Assembly (NCBI RefSeq): GCF_041381155.1
Contig: NC_091149.1
Coordinates: forward strand, 11,796,609-11,860,608
Length of the DNA stretch: 64,000 nucleotides
Origin: Argopecten irradians
Lineage: Eukaryota > Mollusca > Bivalvia > Pectinida > Pectinidae
Reading direction: 5' to 3'
Part shown: positions 43,767 through 56,300 of the stretch, piece after piece
How positions within the stretch are numbered: position 1 is the stretch's first letter
How the letters are laid out: each line of letters begins with the position of its first letter
Program-made: the position numbers and the translations under genes
Notes under the pieces: generated by a model
Databases searched by the model: none
What the model was told of the DNA's origin: nothing
Seen by the model: only the letters and a program-made list of their open reading frames with translations

Positions 43767-43902
43767 TGTGATAGTTTGATTATTTTAACGTCCTATTAAC
43801 AGTCAGGGTCATAAAAGGACATCCTTCCATGTATGCAGTGTGTAGCGTGTGTAAAGTGCGAGATGCGTGTTTTGGGAGACTGCTGTATATTCATGTTGTG
43901 TA
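43767..43902 (-). repeat. Rep-A 3'-end fragment
   Basis: Minus-strand: gtttgattattttaacgtcc, ctattaacagtcagggtcat, gggagactgctgtatattca. Diverged. Confidence 0.65.
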
Positions 43903-44812
43903 TGACAGGTAACATATTATAGACATTGACAACATTTCTTAAAGGGGGGATCGCGAAATGTTCTCATCGCAATCGTATGTCTCATAAAATGGTTTGGGGT
44001 TTATATGTACTGTATTCCGGTTGATGTTTTCTGGTGTTTTAGATAAGATATTCTCCCATAGGGTTGTCCCACTGTTGCTAGGGAAAACTGTCTTTTACCG
44101 TGCTTGACAATTGAGATACACGCCAAGATTACTGCGAGAACTTTATTCGTCGTTTCTGAATTTTTCTTTACAATATGGGAGAAAAATAATCAAACATAGG
44201 TCTGTGAAGTGGACAGGGATGTGTTCTATATCCTCATCACGAGGGGTGAGATTAATATAATCTTTCACCCCCTTTGGGGTGAGACAGGAGAATCCGAGGG
44301 GTAAGATTCTTAAGTTGTCAAACACGAGGCTTTGATATTACTGCGATATATCCACCTAGTCTTACTATTCACAGGCGAGATTGTTTTTTAATAAATTACA
44401 CAGAATGGTTTCATGGAAATTACATGGATAACGATTCATGGGGATTGAAAATTGAGAACACTTAAAAAGTTTTATGGAAAGCGATTTTCAAGGTAATAAT
44501 AACTGATTGACTAATTTCAATTCTGTTGAAGTCAAAACTGCCTTCAGCTTTTTATTTCTAGAAAAAGTAACCACGGTGCGAAAGTGGAAACACTAGTTAC
44601 TGGAAATCCAACACTTGCATATGACATTGTTCTTATAAGCTCGTCGCCTCGTTCATATCAAAGTCTTCTGAATATTTACCATGATTACAATAAAAAATGG
44701 AAATTTGAATGCAAACTTCTTGTACTTTGGAATAACATCGCTTCGACTTCAATTGGATGATCGGTCCTATTGATATAGGAATAACTTGTTCTCAAGTTCA
44801 TCTTGGAACTAT
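43903..44812. other. No recognised feature
   Basis: Intergenic. It contains a short inverted pair at 44225-44310 (cacgaggggtgagatt / aatccgaggggtaagatt is direct; ttcaccccctttggggtgag is a small palindrome near 44263-44282). Confidence 0.35.
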
Positions 44813-45145
44813 TATGGTGGCTGATTACGGCCATCTCGTGTTGTTGTGTTGTCGCCTTGTCGTGTTGTCGCCTTGTCGAGTTGTCGCGGTCTCAAACTGC
44901 GACAACCCGAGATTTAACAGTTAAAATGTCGACTTGTCGCGTTTTCGAACCGCGACTACCAAGTCGACAACACGACAAGACGACAAGTCGACAACACGAC
45001 AAGTCGACATTTCAAACACGCTAATTAGCGCGTACAGAATATCGTGTTGTCGCGGTAAAATGTCGACTTGTCGTGTTGTCGAGTTGTCGTGTTGTCGACT
45101 TGTCGTGTTGTCGAGTTGTCGACTTGTCGCCTTCCTGTTACTCAT
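44813..45145. repeat. Outer arm, tgtcg-rich tandem words (left)
   Basis: Tandem 8-10-bp words (gttgtcgacttgtcgtgttg) in alternating orientation that themselves fold back around about 45021 (cgctaattagcg). The inverted counterpart is 49795-50067. ORFs of 73-116 codons here are products of the repeat. Confidence 0.85.
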
Positions 45146-48100
45146 GCGCAAATCATATGAAATAGCCACTATCTTTGAATATAGAAAACTGAAGTCAGTG
45201 CTTGTACGGTTGTACCATATACCATATTGGTGGCATATTTCTGCCATCGAGTTGCCGACTTACGACTTAATGATGTCGACATAATTAAGGTATTAAGTCG
45301 ACATCATATCGGAAGATGTCGACATAAACAGAAGAATATATCGACTTACCACATGAACCTGCCCACATAATGATAGTTATTGATGTCGACATCTAAACTA
45401 AAAGATGTCGACATCTGGTCATGAAAGTGGAATTCAAAGGCCATCCTTTCATAGGGCACTGTGCATATGCAGCAAGGCGCCATACAGCAGAGTTCGACGT
45501 TGATTTTGTTAATTCAGAAAAGTTTTTATATATTTGATTACAAAATTAAAAAATTGTGATCCTGCATATCCCGGCCATGCAGCTGTAGCCTGCGTGTACG
45601 TAGCTGTTAGTCCGAGCTGAGGAAGTTAGAGTGCAAAAGGACTCTGCTTTGTACAACGAATTTCCATCCTCTTGGCAATAATCATTTATTAATATATATA
45701 ACCGTGGGTTGAAAATTCGTTTAAAAGCTGTGTGAGTGCTTTGTGGATTAGCATTCGTACTAAGTCCATGTGGTACATACCGTACTATACTATATTACAA
45801 TTATTTTTTCAAGATTTCATTTTTTTTGAATCACGAAAAATACCAGTTACGTAATTTAAAAGCCAAAAAGGTCACAGTACAGATACGCAATACCCATTTG
45901 GAAACCAGCTTTACTTGTTAGCTTGCCCTGTCCATATATATACATAAATATTTACATCCCTCGATACACTTATATAAAGGCACAACGAATTTTTGTTACG
46001 GTCTTAATGGCCAGATTCAGCCTTTGGGCTAAAAATCCTCCCGCAGGACGCGGTTTTAGCTCCAAACTCGGGATATATCTGCATCTATTTTTTGTAGTAA
46101 AAACGTAGTAAAAAAAGTCACGTGCTTATACCTCATTCATGCCATTGGCCGGAATATACATTGTATTATGGGTAACTAGTGATCACGTGATTGTGTGTTT
46201 ACTTCCAAATATGGTGGTAGTTTGCTTGCCATTTCTTCGGAGAAATTGATTTATTTGAAAATATTTAGACTCCGAAAAGTTATTAATATTGCATGCATAT
46301 CAATTTTGACTTGCACATATGTATTATTTTACTATATAAATAATGATCTGAAATGAGTTATAAAACTGTCATTTTCACGTTTTGTAAATAAATGATATAA
46401 TGCGAATTGACCAATTCAATAGGTCTAACCGTCTAATCTAGGATCAGCGAAGATCGGCTACTCCCGGCTAAATTAGTAGAATTCTAAATTTATATTTATA
46501 TATATTATTACCTGCTTTAGGTTTCAGAACATATACATGTACATATAACACAGAGAAAATAAGATCTTCTTCAAAAGGCCTAATTATGTATAAATACCAG
46601 GTCAGAGAAATCACTCTATTTGGAAGTAAACACACACTCATGTGATCACTAGTTATTTACCCACTAATACAATTCCATATTTATTTCGGCCAATGGCATG
46701 AATGAGGTATAATCACGTGACTTGTTTTTACTACGTTTGACTACAAAGAACGCGTGTTTTGTGCCATTATTGGGAAAATCCCCCGCGGATCGTGGTTTCA
46801 TTTCCACCATTTGAAACAGAAGGCTTAGAGTAGACTTTGATTGTGAAACATTGATAAATTGAAGATTACATGTTGTGCCATGGCAGATGACAAAGTTCAT
46901 GTATATACATATATACTCGACAATTACTTGAAACATCATCTAATAAATTTGTGTTGAAATTATAATTGATGTTGACCAGGAAATGTACCAGTCTAAATTT
47001 TGGTTGAATAATTCATGGAAAGTGAATTATTCAAACACTCTGGATATCGAATTTTTAATCTTTAATTTCTTTTGAACTCGGGACTTTTTGGGTGTGTAAT
47101 TAGGGGAAAGTTGATAACTTTTTATGATATATGTACCCTAATTTTCTTTTGTTGATTTACGGACCCTGAAAGATACGGATTATGCGGCTTTAACTTTTGC
47201 ACTTTGTGGAAAATCCTTCAAATCGGATCTATCTCCCTTGATTAAAATGACAAACCTTTGCTATGTTATAAAGTTTTTTTTTCATTTTTTTTTTAAATTC
47301 AATAATGAATGCAGATCAAATATATTAATCAAATATGTGTATTAATTTAATTTGAAACATGTTTGTTTTGCTGAAAATTTGCAAAAAAAATAATAATATC
47401 AATACAAAATATTCATGGTTGTAATTTGATTGTTGTTGTTTTTGTACTTGATGTAAAATGAGAAAAACCGTGTTGTGGAGAAGAAGTTTGTTAAAATTTG
47501 AATTTTTTACAAATGGATGAGAGTTGAGAATGTCTAACAGTCACCTGAATTCCGATATGCACAGTTACGAATAATGTTTTGCTTTTAAACAAACAAATAA
47601 ATATGTCTCCTATATAAACTATGGTAAAGACCCTATCCCCTGGAGAAAATTCCGAGACCCCAGGGCCATGAAATTCACGATATTGGTAGAGGGCCTTGAG
47701 ACCTGCCATGTAAGCACATAAGCCCGTGTTTCTTAGTATATGTGTACATATGTATTAGATTCCCAAAAAGCTAAGTGGGCTATGCGGAAGCTTATAACTA
47801 TTTGGAAATAATATGGAAAATAAACTATGATATGATAGTATTGCTAACAATTTCAAATGGTGGAAATGAAACCACGATCCGCGGAGGATTTTCCCCATAA
47901 TTGTACAAAACACGCGTTCTTTGTAGTAAAACGTAGTAAAACAAGTCACGTGATTATACCTCATTCATGCCATTGGCCGAAATAAATATGGAATTGTATT
48001 ATGGGTAACTAGTGATCACATGAGTGTGTGTTTACTTCCAAATAGAGTGATTTCTCTGACCTGGTATTTATACATACTTATTTTCTCTGTGTTATATGTA

Positions 48101-49794
48101 TATGTTCTGAGCCCTAAAGCAGGTAATAATATATATATAAATATAAATTTAGAATTTTACGAATTTAGCCGGGAGTAGCCGATCTTCGCTAATTTTAGAT
48201 TAGACGGTTAGACCAAGGATTTATAAGTGAGATCATATACGTCCTTGGTTAGACCTATTGAATTGGTCAATTCGTATTATATCATTTATTTACAAAACGT
48301 GAAAATGGCAGTTTTACAACTCATTTCAGTTCATTATTTATAGTAAAACAGTGCATATGTGCAAGTCAAAATGATAAGCATGCAATATGAATGATATTTT
48401 GGAGTCTAAATATTTTCAAATAAATCAATTTCTCCGAAGAAATGGCAAGCAAACTATCACCATATTTGGAAGTAAACACAAAATCACGTGATCACTAGTT
48501 ACCCATAACACAATTGTATATTCCGGCCAATGGCGTGAATGAGGTATAAGCACGTGACTTTATTTACTACGTTTGACTACAAAGAACGCATGTTTTTACT
48601 ACGAAAAATAGATGCAGATGTATCGCGAGTTGGGAGTTTAAAACCGCGTCCCTGGAGGATTTTTAGCCCAAAGTTTGAATCTGACCATTAAGACCGTAAC
48701 AAAAATTCGTTGTGCCTTTATATAAGTGTATATTCCCAACGTGTATTGTGTACCTGTACTGTGACCTTTATGGCTTTTAAATTACGTAGCTGGTTATTTT
48801 TCGGGATTCACAAGAAAATACAACATAAAAATACAACATAAAACAATCTTTTTTTATTTCATTTTTTTAATTTTTATTTTCATTCATTCTTTTAATATAG
48901 TATAGTACGGTATGTACTATATGGACTTGGTACGAATGCCAATTAACAAAACACACTCACAGCTTTGAAACGAATTTTCAACCCACGGTTATATATATTA
49001 ATAATTCGTTGTACACTTCCTTAGCTCGGGCTAACAGCTACGTACACGCAGGCTACAGTTTCATGGCCGGGATGCGCAGGCATTTTTTTTTTTTTTTTTG
49101 AAATCAAATGAATAAAAACTTGAATTAACAAAATCAACGTCGATCTCTGCTGTATGGCTTTTGCTGCATATACACAGTGCTCTATGAAAGGGTGGCCTTT
49201 GATTTCCACTTTCAAGACCAGATGTCCACATCTTTTAGTTTAGATGTCGACATCAATAACTGACAAGTCGGTGTCACACCCGAGCATAAACACATTAATC
49301 GCCGAGTTACCGACTGTCTACATAAATATCTTGGATTCATTATGTGGGCATGTACATGTGGTAAGTCGACATATTCTTCTGTTTATGTCGACATATTCCG
49401 ATATGATGTCGACTTAATGCCTTAACGATGTCGACATTATTAAGTCGTAAGTTGGCAAATCGATGGCAGAAATATGCCACCATAAATTGCAATATTTTCT
49501 AATTTTCGGATTAACGGGCCTTCGAACTATTAGGCCTTAGCGGTTCAAGTGACCTTAAAATTAACAGATGACGATTACTGCGTACTAATCAGACGGCGTG
49601 ACCAGACCATTATTACACGATTATCATATAATAAACAAATTATTGAAATTCATAGTTCAGAGAAAAATACTTTGACAACTCTCGGTAAAGAAATTGCTAT
49701 CAAATTTCTTCATCTAGGTACAAACACATGCACACAATTATTTTCATTAGCAATCCAATATGGCGAGTGTTATCCATTGTTTGCGCATGTGTAA

Positions 49795-50067
49795 CAGGAA
49801 GGCGACAAGTCGACAACTCGACAACACGACAAGTCGACATTTTACCGCGACAACACGAGATTCTGTACGCGCTAATTAGCGTGTTTGAAATGTCGACTTG
49901 TCGTGTTGTCGACTTGTCGTCTTGTCGTGTTGTCGACTTGTCGCGGTTCGAAAACGCGACTAGTCGACATTTTAACTGTTAAATTTCGGGTTGTCGCAGT
50001 TTGAGACCGCGACAACTCGACAAGGCGACAACACAACAACACGAGATGGCCGTAATCAGCCACCATA
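49795..50067. repeat. Outer arm, tgtcg-rich tandem words (right)
   Basis: Inverted counterpart of 44813-45145, closely matching it and ending ccgtaatcagccaccata at 50067. Confidence 0.85.
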
Positions 50068-50094
50068 GACTATAATATACATATATCAACCTCA

Positions 50095-50980
50095 ATGTCC
50101 AATGTGGAACGTGTGGGCGAAGCGTGTGATAAAGGAAGAACTATTCACTCGATCATTGGCATTGACCCATCCAATTTTATTAATCCGCTCGTCAAGACCA
50201 GTTTGTACAAAAAAAGGTTTTGCCATCTGTTATCTATGGATTTAAGCATTGTGAGATTGACAGAAGAAAGTTGTGTTTCCCTCAGAAACTGATACCTTTG
50301 AACAGTCGTTTTTAGTCATACGAATCTTTATCGCATGTTCAAGCAGGTACGTGTACATGTAAGCCAGGATCTTCTTGCGGCAAAGGATCCTTTCCAGATA
50401 TCATTGGAGTCCTTCAAAGGTACGAGCTACACTCATATCTTGACACATAGCTCAGGACATATATGTTCCCCTCTATCTGTAAATGGAAGTCAATAGTGAA
50501 GACCGCAATATTATCTACCGAAAACTCTGCTTTTTAAGTCCGTATGTCAAAATGATTCAGACTTTGAGATGTTTCGGGGTGCCATTCATCCTAGCTACAA
50601 ACCGTACGTCTTGCTGCAAGCAGCAACATCCTTATTGGATGTTCATGTCATTTCTTCCTTGAGCTCCACTTTTACATTAGCAGTCTCCCATGATACTACA
50701 TGGTGTGTATTGTGCAATTAACCCTTCCACGACGCTATAGTTCATTTCTGCTCTGTGGTTATTCTAGAGCTCAACGTGACAGTTTTCTACAAGCAGTTTT
50801 GGTTGAACTCGGACCTTGTGTCTTCAACGCTATCATACGCGAAAATGACATGTCATTTGCGCGAACTTTCTTAGGCGAAACGGCGGGAGTCCCTTTCAAG
50901 AATGATGCTACCAGAAAGACATTCCTGGTGAAATTGGCTCAGTTCATTGCGAACGGTTCGCGTTTATTCCAAACGTGAAA
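50095..50980 (+). pseudogene. LINE reverse-transcriptase C-terminal remnant
   Basis: Conceptual translation in shifting frames gives stretches typical of the region after the RT domain in CR1/L2-like LINEs: a FPDIIGVLQRYELHSYL-like segment, WKSIVKTAIL, and a final 92-codon frame at 50700-50978. Several stops and frameshifts separate these pieces (stops within about 50290-50700). Degenerate and inactive. It directly follows the inverted-repeat element. Confidence 0.5.
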
Positions 50981-51484
50981 TTGACTTAATGAAGAATTCC
51001 CACAAAAGAGTAATACTTTGACTATTACACTTTTTAATTCTTTGATTTATACTTATTGAAGTGTTCCATTTGCTTTCTCTTTTTCCCCATTTTTTTGTCG
51101 ATTTATATTGTATCTCCTCCGCCTGGAGAAAATTAAGTTTAATTTGATGCAAGATTAAGGCCTTTATAAAAACAATTATTGTATGAGGTTTTTTTATACT
51201 ATTTGTCATTTGTTATTTTTTTATTTCGCTAACTACAGAATAAGCGTCAGGTCTGATCTTCAATTTGAAATTTCTTTTGCTTTGATGACTCCCAAATTTG
51301 AGGTTTTTTTTTTTTAAATAATTATATTTTTATTCAAGGTTTTCATTCAATACAATAAACAAATACACACAATAGACCCTCAAACACATACACAAATACT
51401 GTAAAAAAATCCTATATTTAACACATGCATATATCTAATGTGTTCAGATACAATTATTCCACCACATAAATTCTCTACTATTTA

Positions 51485-52127
51485 TGTATTAAAGATTATT
51501 ATTATGTTCAAAGATATATAGCCTATAAAAAAGGAGAAAAAACTTTTAAAAAATTTACCAAAGATTGGAAAAAATGGATAAAGCTAATAGAACTCACAAA
51601 TCCCTGACAGTTGCACATATCTTTTATTAAAATAGAATATATATTTATTTGTTGTCATACATACATGTGTCATGCTTGCTTTTGATCAGGATGTTGAGCA
51701 GTAATTTTTAATTCAATTGTAACTATCAAATATAGAATGACTATCTAACTTCTTGCCTCCTTCTTTTTTTCCCCTTCTTTCTTTCTTTTTCTTTCTTTAC
51801 TTTTTTTAATCATGTTTTCATTTAGTTGATTCAATATTCTTCATATAAGAATATATCTACATTTAAATATTATTCTTCACGATCTCTCGTTTCTAGTTCA
51901 TCCCATTATCCCTTCTTTCCTTCCCAATTCTTTGTTCTTTTTTATTTTATTTTTTCCTCTCTCCCTCCCCTCTCTCTATAAAAAAATCAAACAATGTAAT
52001 TATAATGACGAATGAAAGAATGGCAGAGTGAAAGATGTGCATGGAAGATAACTATATCAATAATTCATGAATATGTGATTAATGTAAAACTGATGTATTG
52101 TTTGACAAAAAAAAAATAAAAAAAAAA
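51485..52127 (+). mobile_element. 5'-truncated LINE 3' end with poly(A) and 15-bp target duplication
   Basis: attctctactattta occurs at 51470-51484 and 52128-52142, bracketing a 643-bp insert that ends in an A-rich tail (aaaaaaaaaataaaaaaaaa). The insert has pyrimidine-rich runs (about 51760-51800, 51910-51975) like molluscan LINE 3' UTRs. No ORF remains. The exact, long duplication shows LINE-type retroposition. Confidence 0.7.
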
Positions 52128-52142
52128 ATTCTCTACTATTTA

Positions 52143-53347
52143 CAAGCTATGCATCATTCACACTTACCTTTATATAGTATTTATATTAATGTTTGCTACA
52201 CAATTACATTAATTATAAATATCCTACAGCTGATATATACATCCACACACACATACAATAACAACTAAATATGAGGTTAAATATTGTACATACAAGTACA
52301 TACGGAGGAAATAACCACAAATTTTAAGTTTGGAGAATTAAAAAAAATCAATTAATTGCACGGAATATTAAGGAAAGGAATCAAAATCAGGATTAGAAGA
52401 TAAAGAGCTAAAGAATAAGAATGAAAAAAAATATATGAAAAAGTGAAAAGTTGATGAAAATATTTTTAAAAAAAAGACGGTGTGGTGGGATTGGTAAAAT
52501 AATAATTTTGAATTTAAAAGACTCGTTAAAATGTGACAATTATAACTTGATTAGTATGTACCATTTTCTCCATTTTCAAATTTAAGCTTAACATTTTTAT
52601 CTTGACTATTTAAATTTATTTGGAATTACATATAATAGTATTTAATTGTGTTGATAAGTGTGTTGATTCCCAAATTAAAATGACACTTTTGAAGTAAAAC
52701 AAAAATAATTTAACTCGATTCAATGCATACCTTAAGAAGTTGTCAGAAGGGTAATTTCATAAAATGTTTGTTTCAAAAAGATCCATGAGCAAAAGAAGTC
52801 ATCCAATAGGTATTCGGTACAGAAAAATTTATCTACATGTACAATGCACATTTGTACATCAGTTTGTTTTAATTTTATCTTTTATAAATCACAAAAAAAA
52901 TATATATATTTCATCAAGGTTGAAACTGATAACTCATTGCAGGAGATGATGAAATGAAAAATATGTCTATACAATTAAAAAATATTAGTCAAATCCATAT
53001 ATTGCTTTGTTAAACGTGTACACCAAGGACTTAAAAATCCTTGGTGTACACACATAGTACACTGTCAAAATTGCCTGCATCAACAATCTACACGTGGCAT
53101 TCTATTTTTAGACCTGAGTTAGTCATGGTTGATACTATTTTCCGGCAGGAATAATAACGACCCACTGAGCACAGTTGGTGACAAGACATGATGAAGTGTC
53201 ATTCTGTCCCAATTGTGTAATATACATTTGATAATTTAAATTCAGAAGCAAACACTAAAGATAATTCCGCATTTGAAAAATTGTAATATTTTGTATGATT
53301 GATTTCCGTATCTTTCTGCAGTCCGCAATTTGGATAAACTAAACAAG
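52143..53347. other. NSF upstream region, no other gene seen
   Basis: AT-rich. A short palindrome accaaggacttaaaaatcctt (+ggtg) lies near 53022-53045. The NSF promoter should be in the last few hundred bases; no TATA box is evident. Confidence 0.4.
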
Positions 53348-53356
53348 ATGGCGAAG
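53348..53356 (+). CDS. NSF: NSF coding exon 1 (9 nt)
   Basis: aacaagATGGCGAAG followed by gtaggtg. A good Kozak context (A at -3, G at +4) and consensus donor. Three codons only, phase 0. Confidence 0.7.
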
Positions 53357-56300
53357 GTAGGTGTTTTTCATATCGATTAACCACTTAGGCTCTCTTCATT
53401 TTACCTCTTTTGTTCATTGTGCTTTAATTTTAGATTTGTTGTATATACCAGATATTCAAGTTTATACTGTTTCTGTGAAAATCTGAGGGATGTGCGATTT
53501 TTAACGATAGACTTGAAAGTATGTGCTCACTTGTAAACCAGCATCAGCCACTGACTGTCATCTGCAGCTTCAACATTGAATGTAGACCTAATTAATGTTG
53601 TCGGTCTAGGACTATACTGTATTACCAAAGTATACGTATAGATATGATATATTAAGGCAAAGAATAATTGGAGTTTTTAGCATGGTCCGCAGAGTATCCA
53701 ATAGACCCCATCCTCGATACTCCAGGGGTTCCGATCACATACGATCTCTACACCCCTGGACTATCTCATAGTAAAACTGGAGGCAACTGGAAAACAGGTA
53801 ATTTAGTCCTTTGATGTACATCAAAAGAACCGTATAACGGCACACTGTGGTTGACTGTGTGGCTTTGAAGTTGGGCGTCGCTCTCTCTGTAGTCTTCAAA
53901 GGAAATCTTTGCAGGCCTGTGATTGGTCAGATATTTTCTTCTGAACTGCCTTCAGTTTTACTATGAGATAGTCCAGGGGTGTAGAGATCGTATGTGATCG
54001 GAACCCCTGGAGTATCGAGGATGAATATACCCTAGAACTAATAAACGTACCCGGCATGTGTCTATTTTTCAAGTTTTGACTCTTCAGATTTCTGAGAAAT
54101 TGTGATTTGACTCCTGAATCTGTCAAAATTCAATGGTCAACTGGATGTCCTGGTCCGTTGTATATGTTTTAACAGTTCACGTGAAGACAGGTTTGATCTG
54201 ATTAAGCTGATATATTAAGACGTACAGTAGGAGCTTAATTATTACAGTAAACACATACAGGTGCCCGGGTTCTGTACAAAATATAATATAAATTAGAACA
54301 CCTCCTTATATAAAGTATTACATTACTGGGACCCCAGCTGTCGTCATGAAGGAACAGTAGTCATGATTTGGGCAAAATTTAGTTGTTTTCATCTCATGAA
54401 ACAGATTATTTCCACATAAACAAAACAACACCATCCAGAAGTATTTGTCTGCAGCTCGAGACATTCGGAAATCTGGACACACAGTAGAATATGCACACAA
54501 TATCATGACTACTGTTCCTTCACGACTACTGGTTGGGTCCCGGATACAATAATAGCCATGTCACAGAACTCATGCACAGACACTTGTGACATTATACAAG
54601 GGTTTCACCATTTATTTAATTGGGAAAGGCAAGGGTATCGAGAAAAATAGTCAAATTTTGATTAAATTATGATAAATAGGAATATTATCCCCAAGTGTAG
54701 CTCATATTCGTTTCTGAAAAAAAAAAAAAAAGAAATAGACCTTAAAGGGACAATTCACTCAGGCTAATTCTTTTGCATAACCAAGAAGCAAACTATAGCA
54801 TAAATGTATTGTTCTACATTTCTTATGAAACATATAACGTAAAACATTGACAAATTCCACGACATTGTTAAGTATTTTAATTAATATCGTTGAAATATCA
54901 AATCGTTGATCAATACGATTCAACAGGTACAATATGGACGCTGTACGCATACCCGAGCTTAAGTCACGCACGTTAAACAAAAAAAAACTACATAACCACT
55001 GTGAAGGTGATAAAGTGATTTTTAGACAAGACAATTTACCTAATAAGGTAAACATACTACTGTCAGAGCAATTTGAGAAGTTCTAGACAACAGTTGCATT
55101 ATTCTGCGAGCAAGGGACAGGGTTCGGCATACAAGAAGTTTGACCACAATGTGTAATGGCGAACTGCGAGCGAGTTTAAACATCTACACACATGTCACCA
55201 CCATGGTCTTTTCAGGTATATCACAGTAAAACTGACTGATCTAATTTCCATTAGAACTGGTTTTTTTCCGATATATGTACAAATTTTAATGTTCTCTTAG
55301 ACTGAAATGTCCCTTTAAGGATTTAAGTGCATCAAAAATACCTAAGAAAATTGTCTAGTTAATTTGAATTTTGGTACATTACATGAATTAGTACCTATAG
55401 TGATGAAGAATTCAAGGCTTAAATTGGGAAAAGGCCTTTTATGGGACCCATATTTGGCCTTAATATTGCCGAAAAAAGCCATCATCATGCATATTCCATT
55501 TTAAATGTGCATTTATATCTTGCATGCTGGTGAAAAATGCATGGTCATACATATTCTCAGTAAATAAATTTCTGACACTTATATATATATATGGACATGT
55601 AGGGCTCTATTTTCGTGCACGTCAATAATCACGCATTTTGATTTCTGGGTGACGTCATTTGCACAGAAAGTGATGACTTCACTTATATTTACCTGGCCAA
55701 TTATGCATTAATTGTGGGGTTGCTCTTTATTTTTAGCTTTTTTCATTGATGCTCTAGTTCTTTAGATTGAGCTACCTAACCACAGATGATCCACCCATTT
55801 TTGAGATTTCCTGAATCTCAATCTAACACTCTGCATCTCAAACCACTTCTGTGAGTTATTTAGTTGAGTGCCCAAAACAGTGGAAATATATGTATACATG
55901 TTCACATCCCTGTCTGCGGCGTGAAAAATTTATGATTCTCCACAGATTTAGTCAGAACAGTTCTGTGGTAGTTGAGTTCATGCCAGTAACTAAGACCGTA
56001 TACATATTTACCACAGTAGTACTGATCTGCTCCTTTTCCATAAATATGTAGGAACTCCTGCCTTTTCTGACACTCTATGGGACTGATTAAATGCAGAATC
56101 ATATATATACATAGACATAGAGACTGGAAACTCCTTCTTTATCTTTGTTGACAGGAAGCGGGACCTCTGGTTTATAGGCATTTTCCCTTGGCTTACTACT
56201 TTTAAATGTATTCTTTTAGATATGATATATTTCTGCATCAATACAAAGTTTAAACATTATATCATGGTTTGATATGACCAATTGTCCCGATTAAAATGAG

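Larger units (their letters stand above)
44813..50067. mobile_element. 5.3-kb inverted-repeat (foldback-type) element with nested palindromes
   Basis: Left arm 44813-~46813 and right arm ~47852-50067 are reverse complements; the loop is about 1.04 kb. Both ends start tatggtggctgattacggcc. The outer 330 bp are built of gtcgacttgtcgtgttgtcg-type tandem words with a centre cgctaattagcg. Further in, both arms share ggccatcctttcatag / ctatgaaagggtggcc, cgcggttttagc / gtttaaaaccgcg and other matches. Inside the left arm, 46000-46250 is again inverted at 46610-46805. A possible 5-bp duplication actat lies at 44808-44812 and 50069-50073, one base off on the right. No transposase was seen. Long terminal repeats made of short tandem units recall foldback/Galileo-type elements, by analogy only. 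Confidence 0.75.

Noticed and set aside
44803-45284. Cys/Arg/Ser-rich ORFs of 73-116 codons
   Set aside because: They come from tgtcg tandem words at the tip of the inverted-repeat element.
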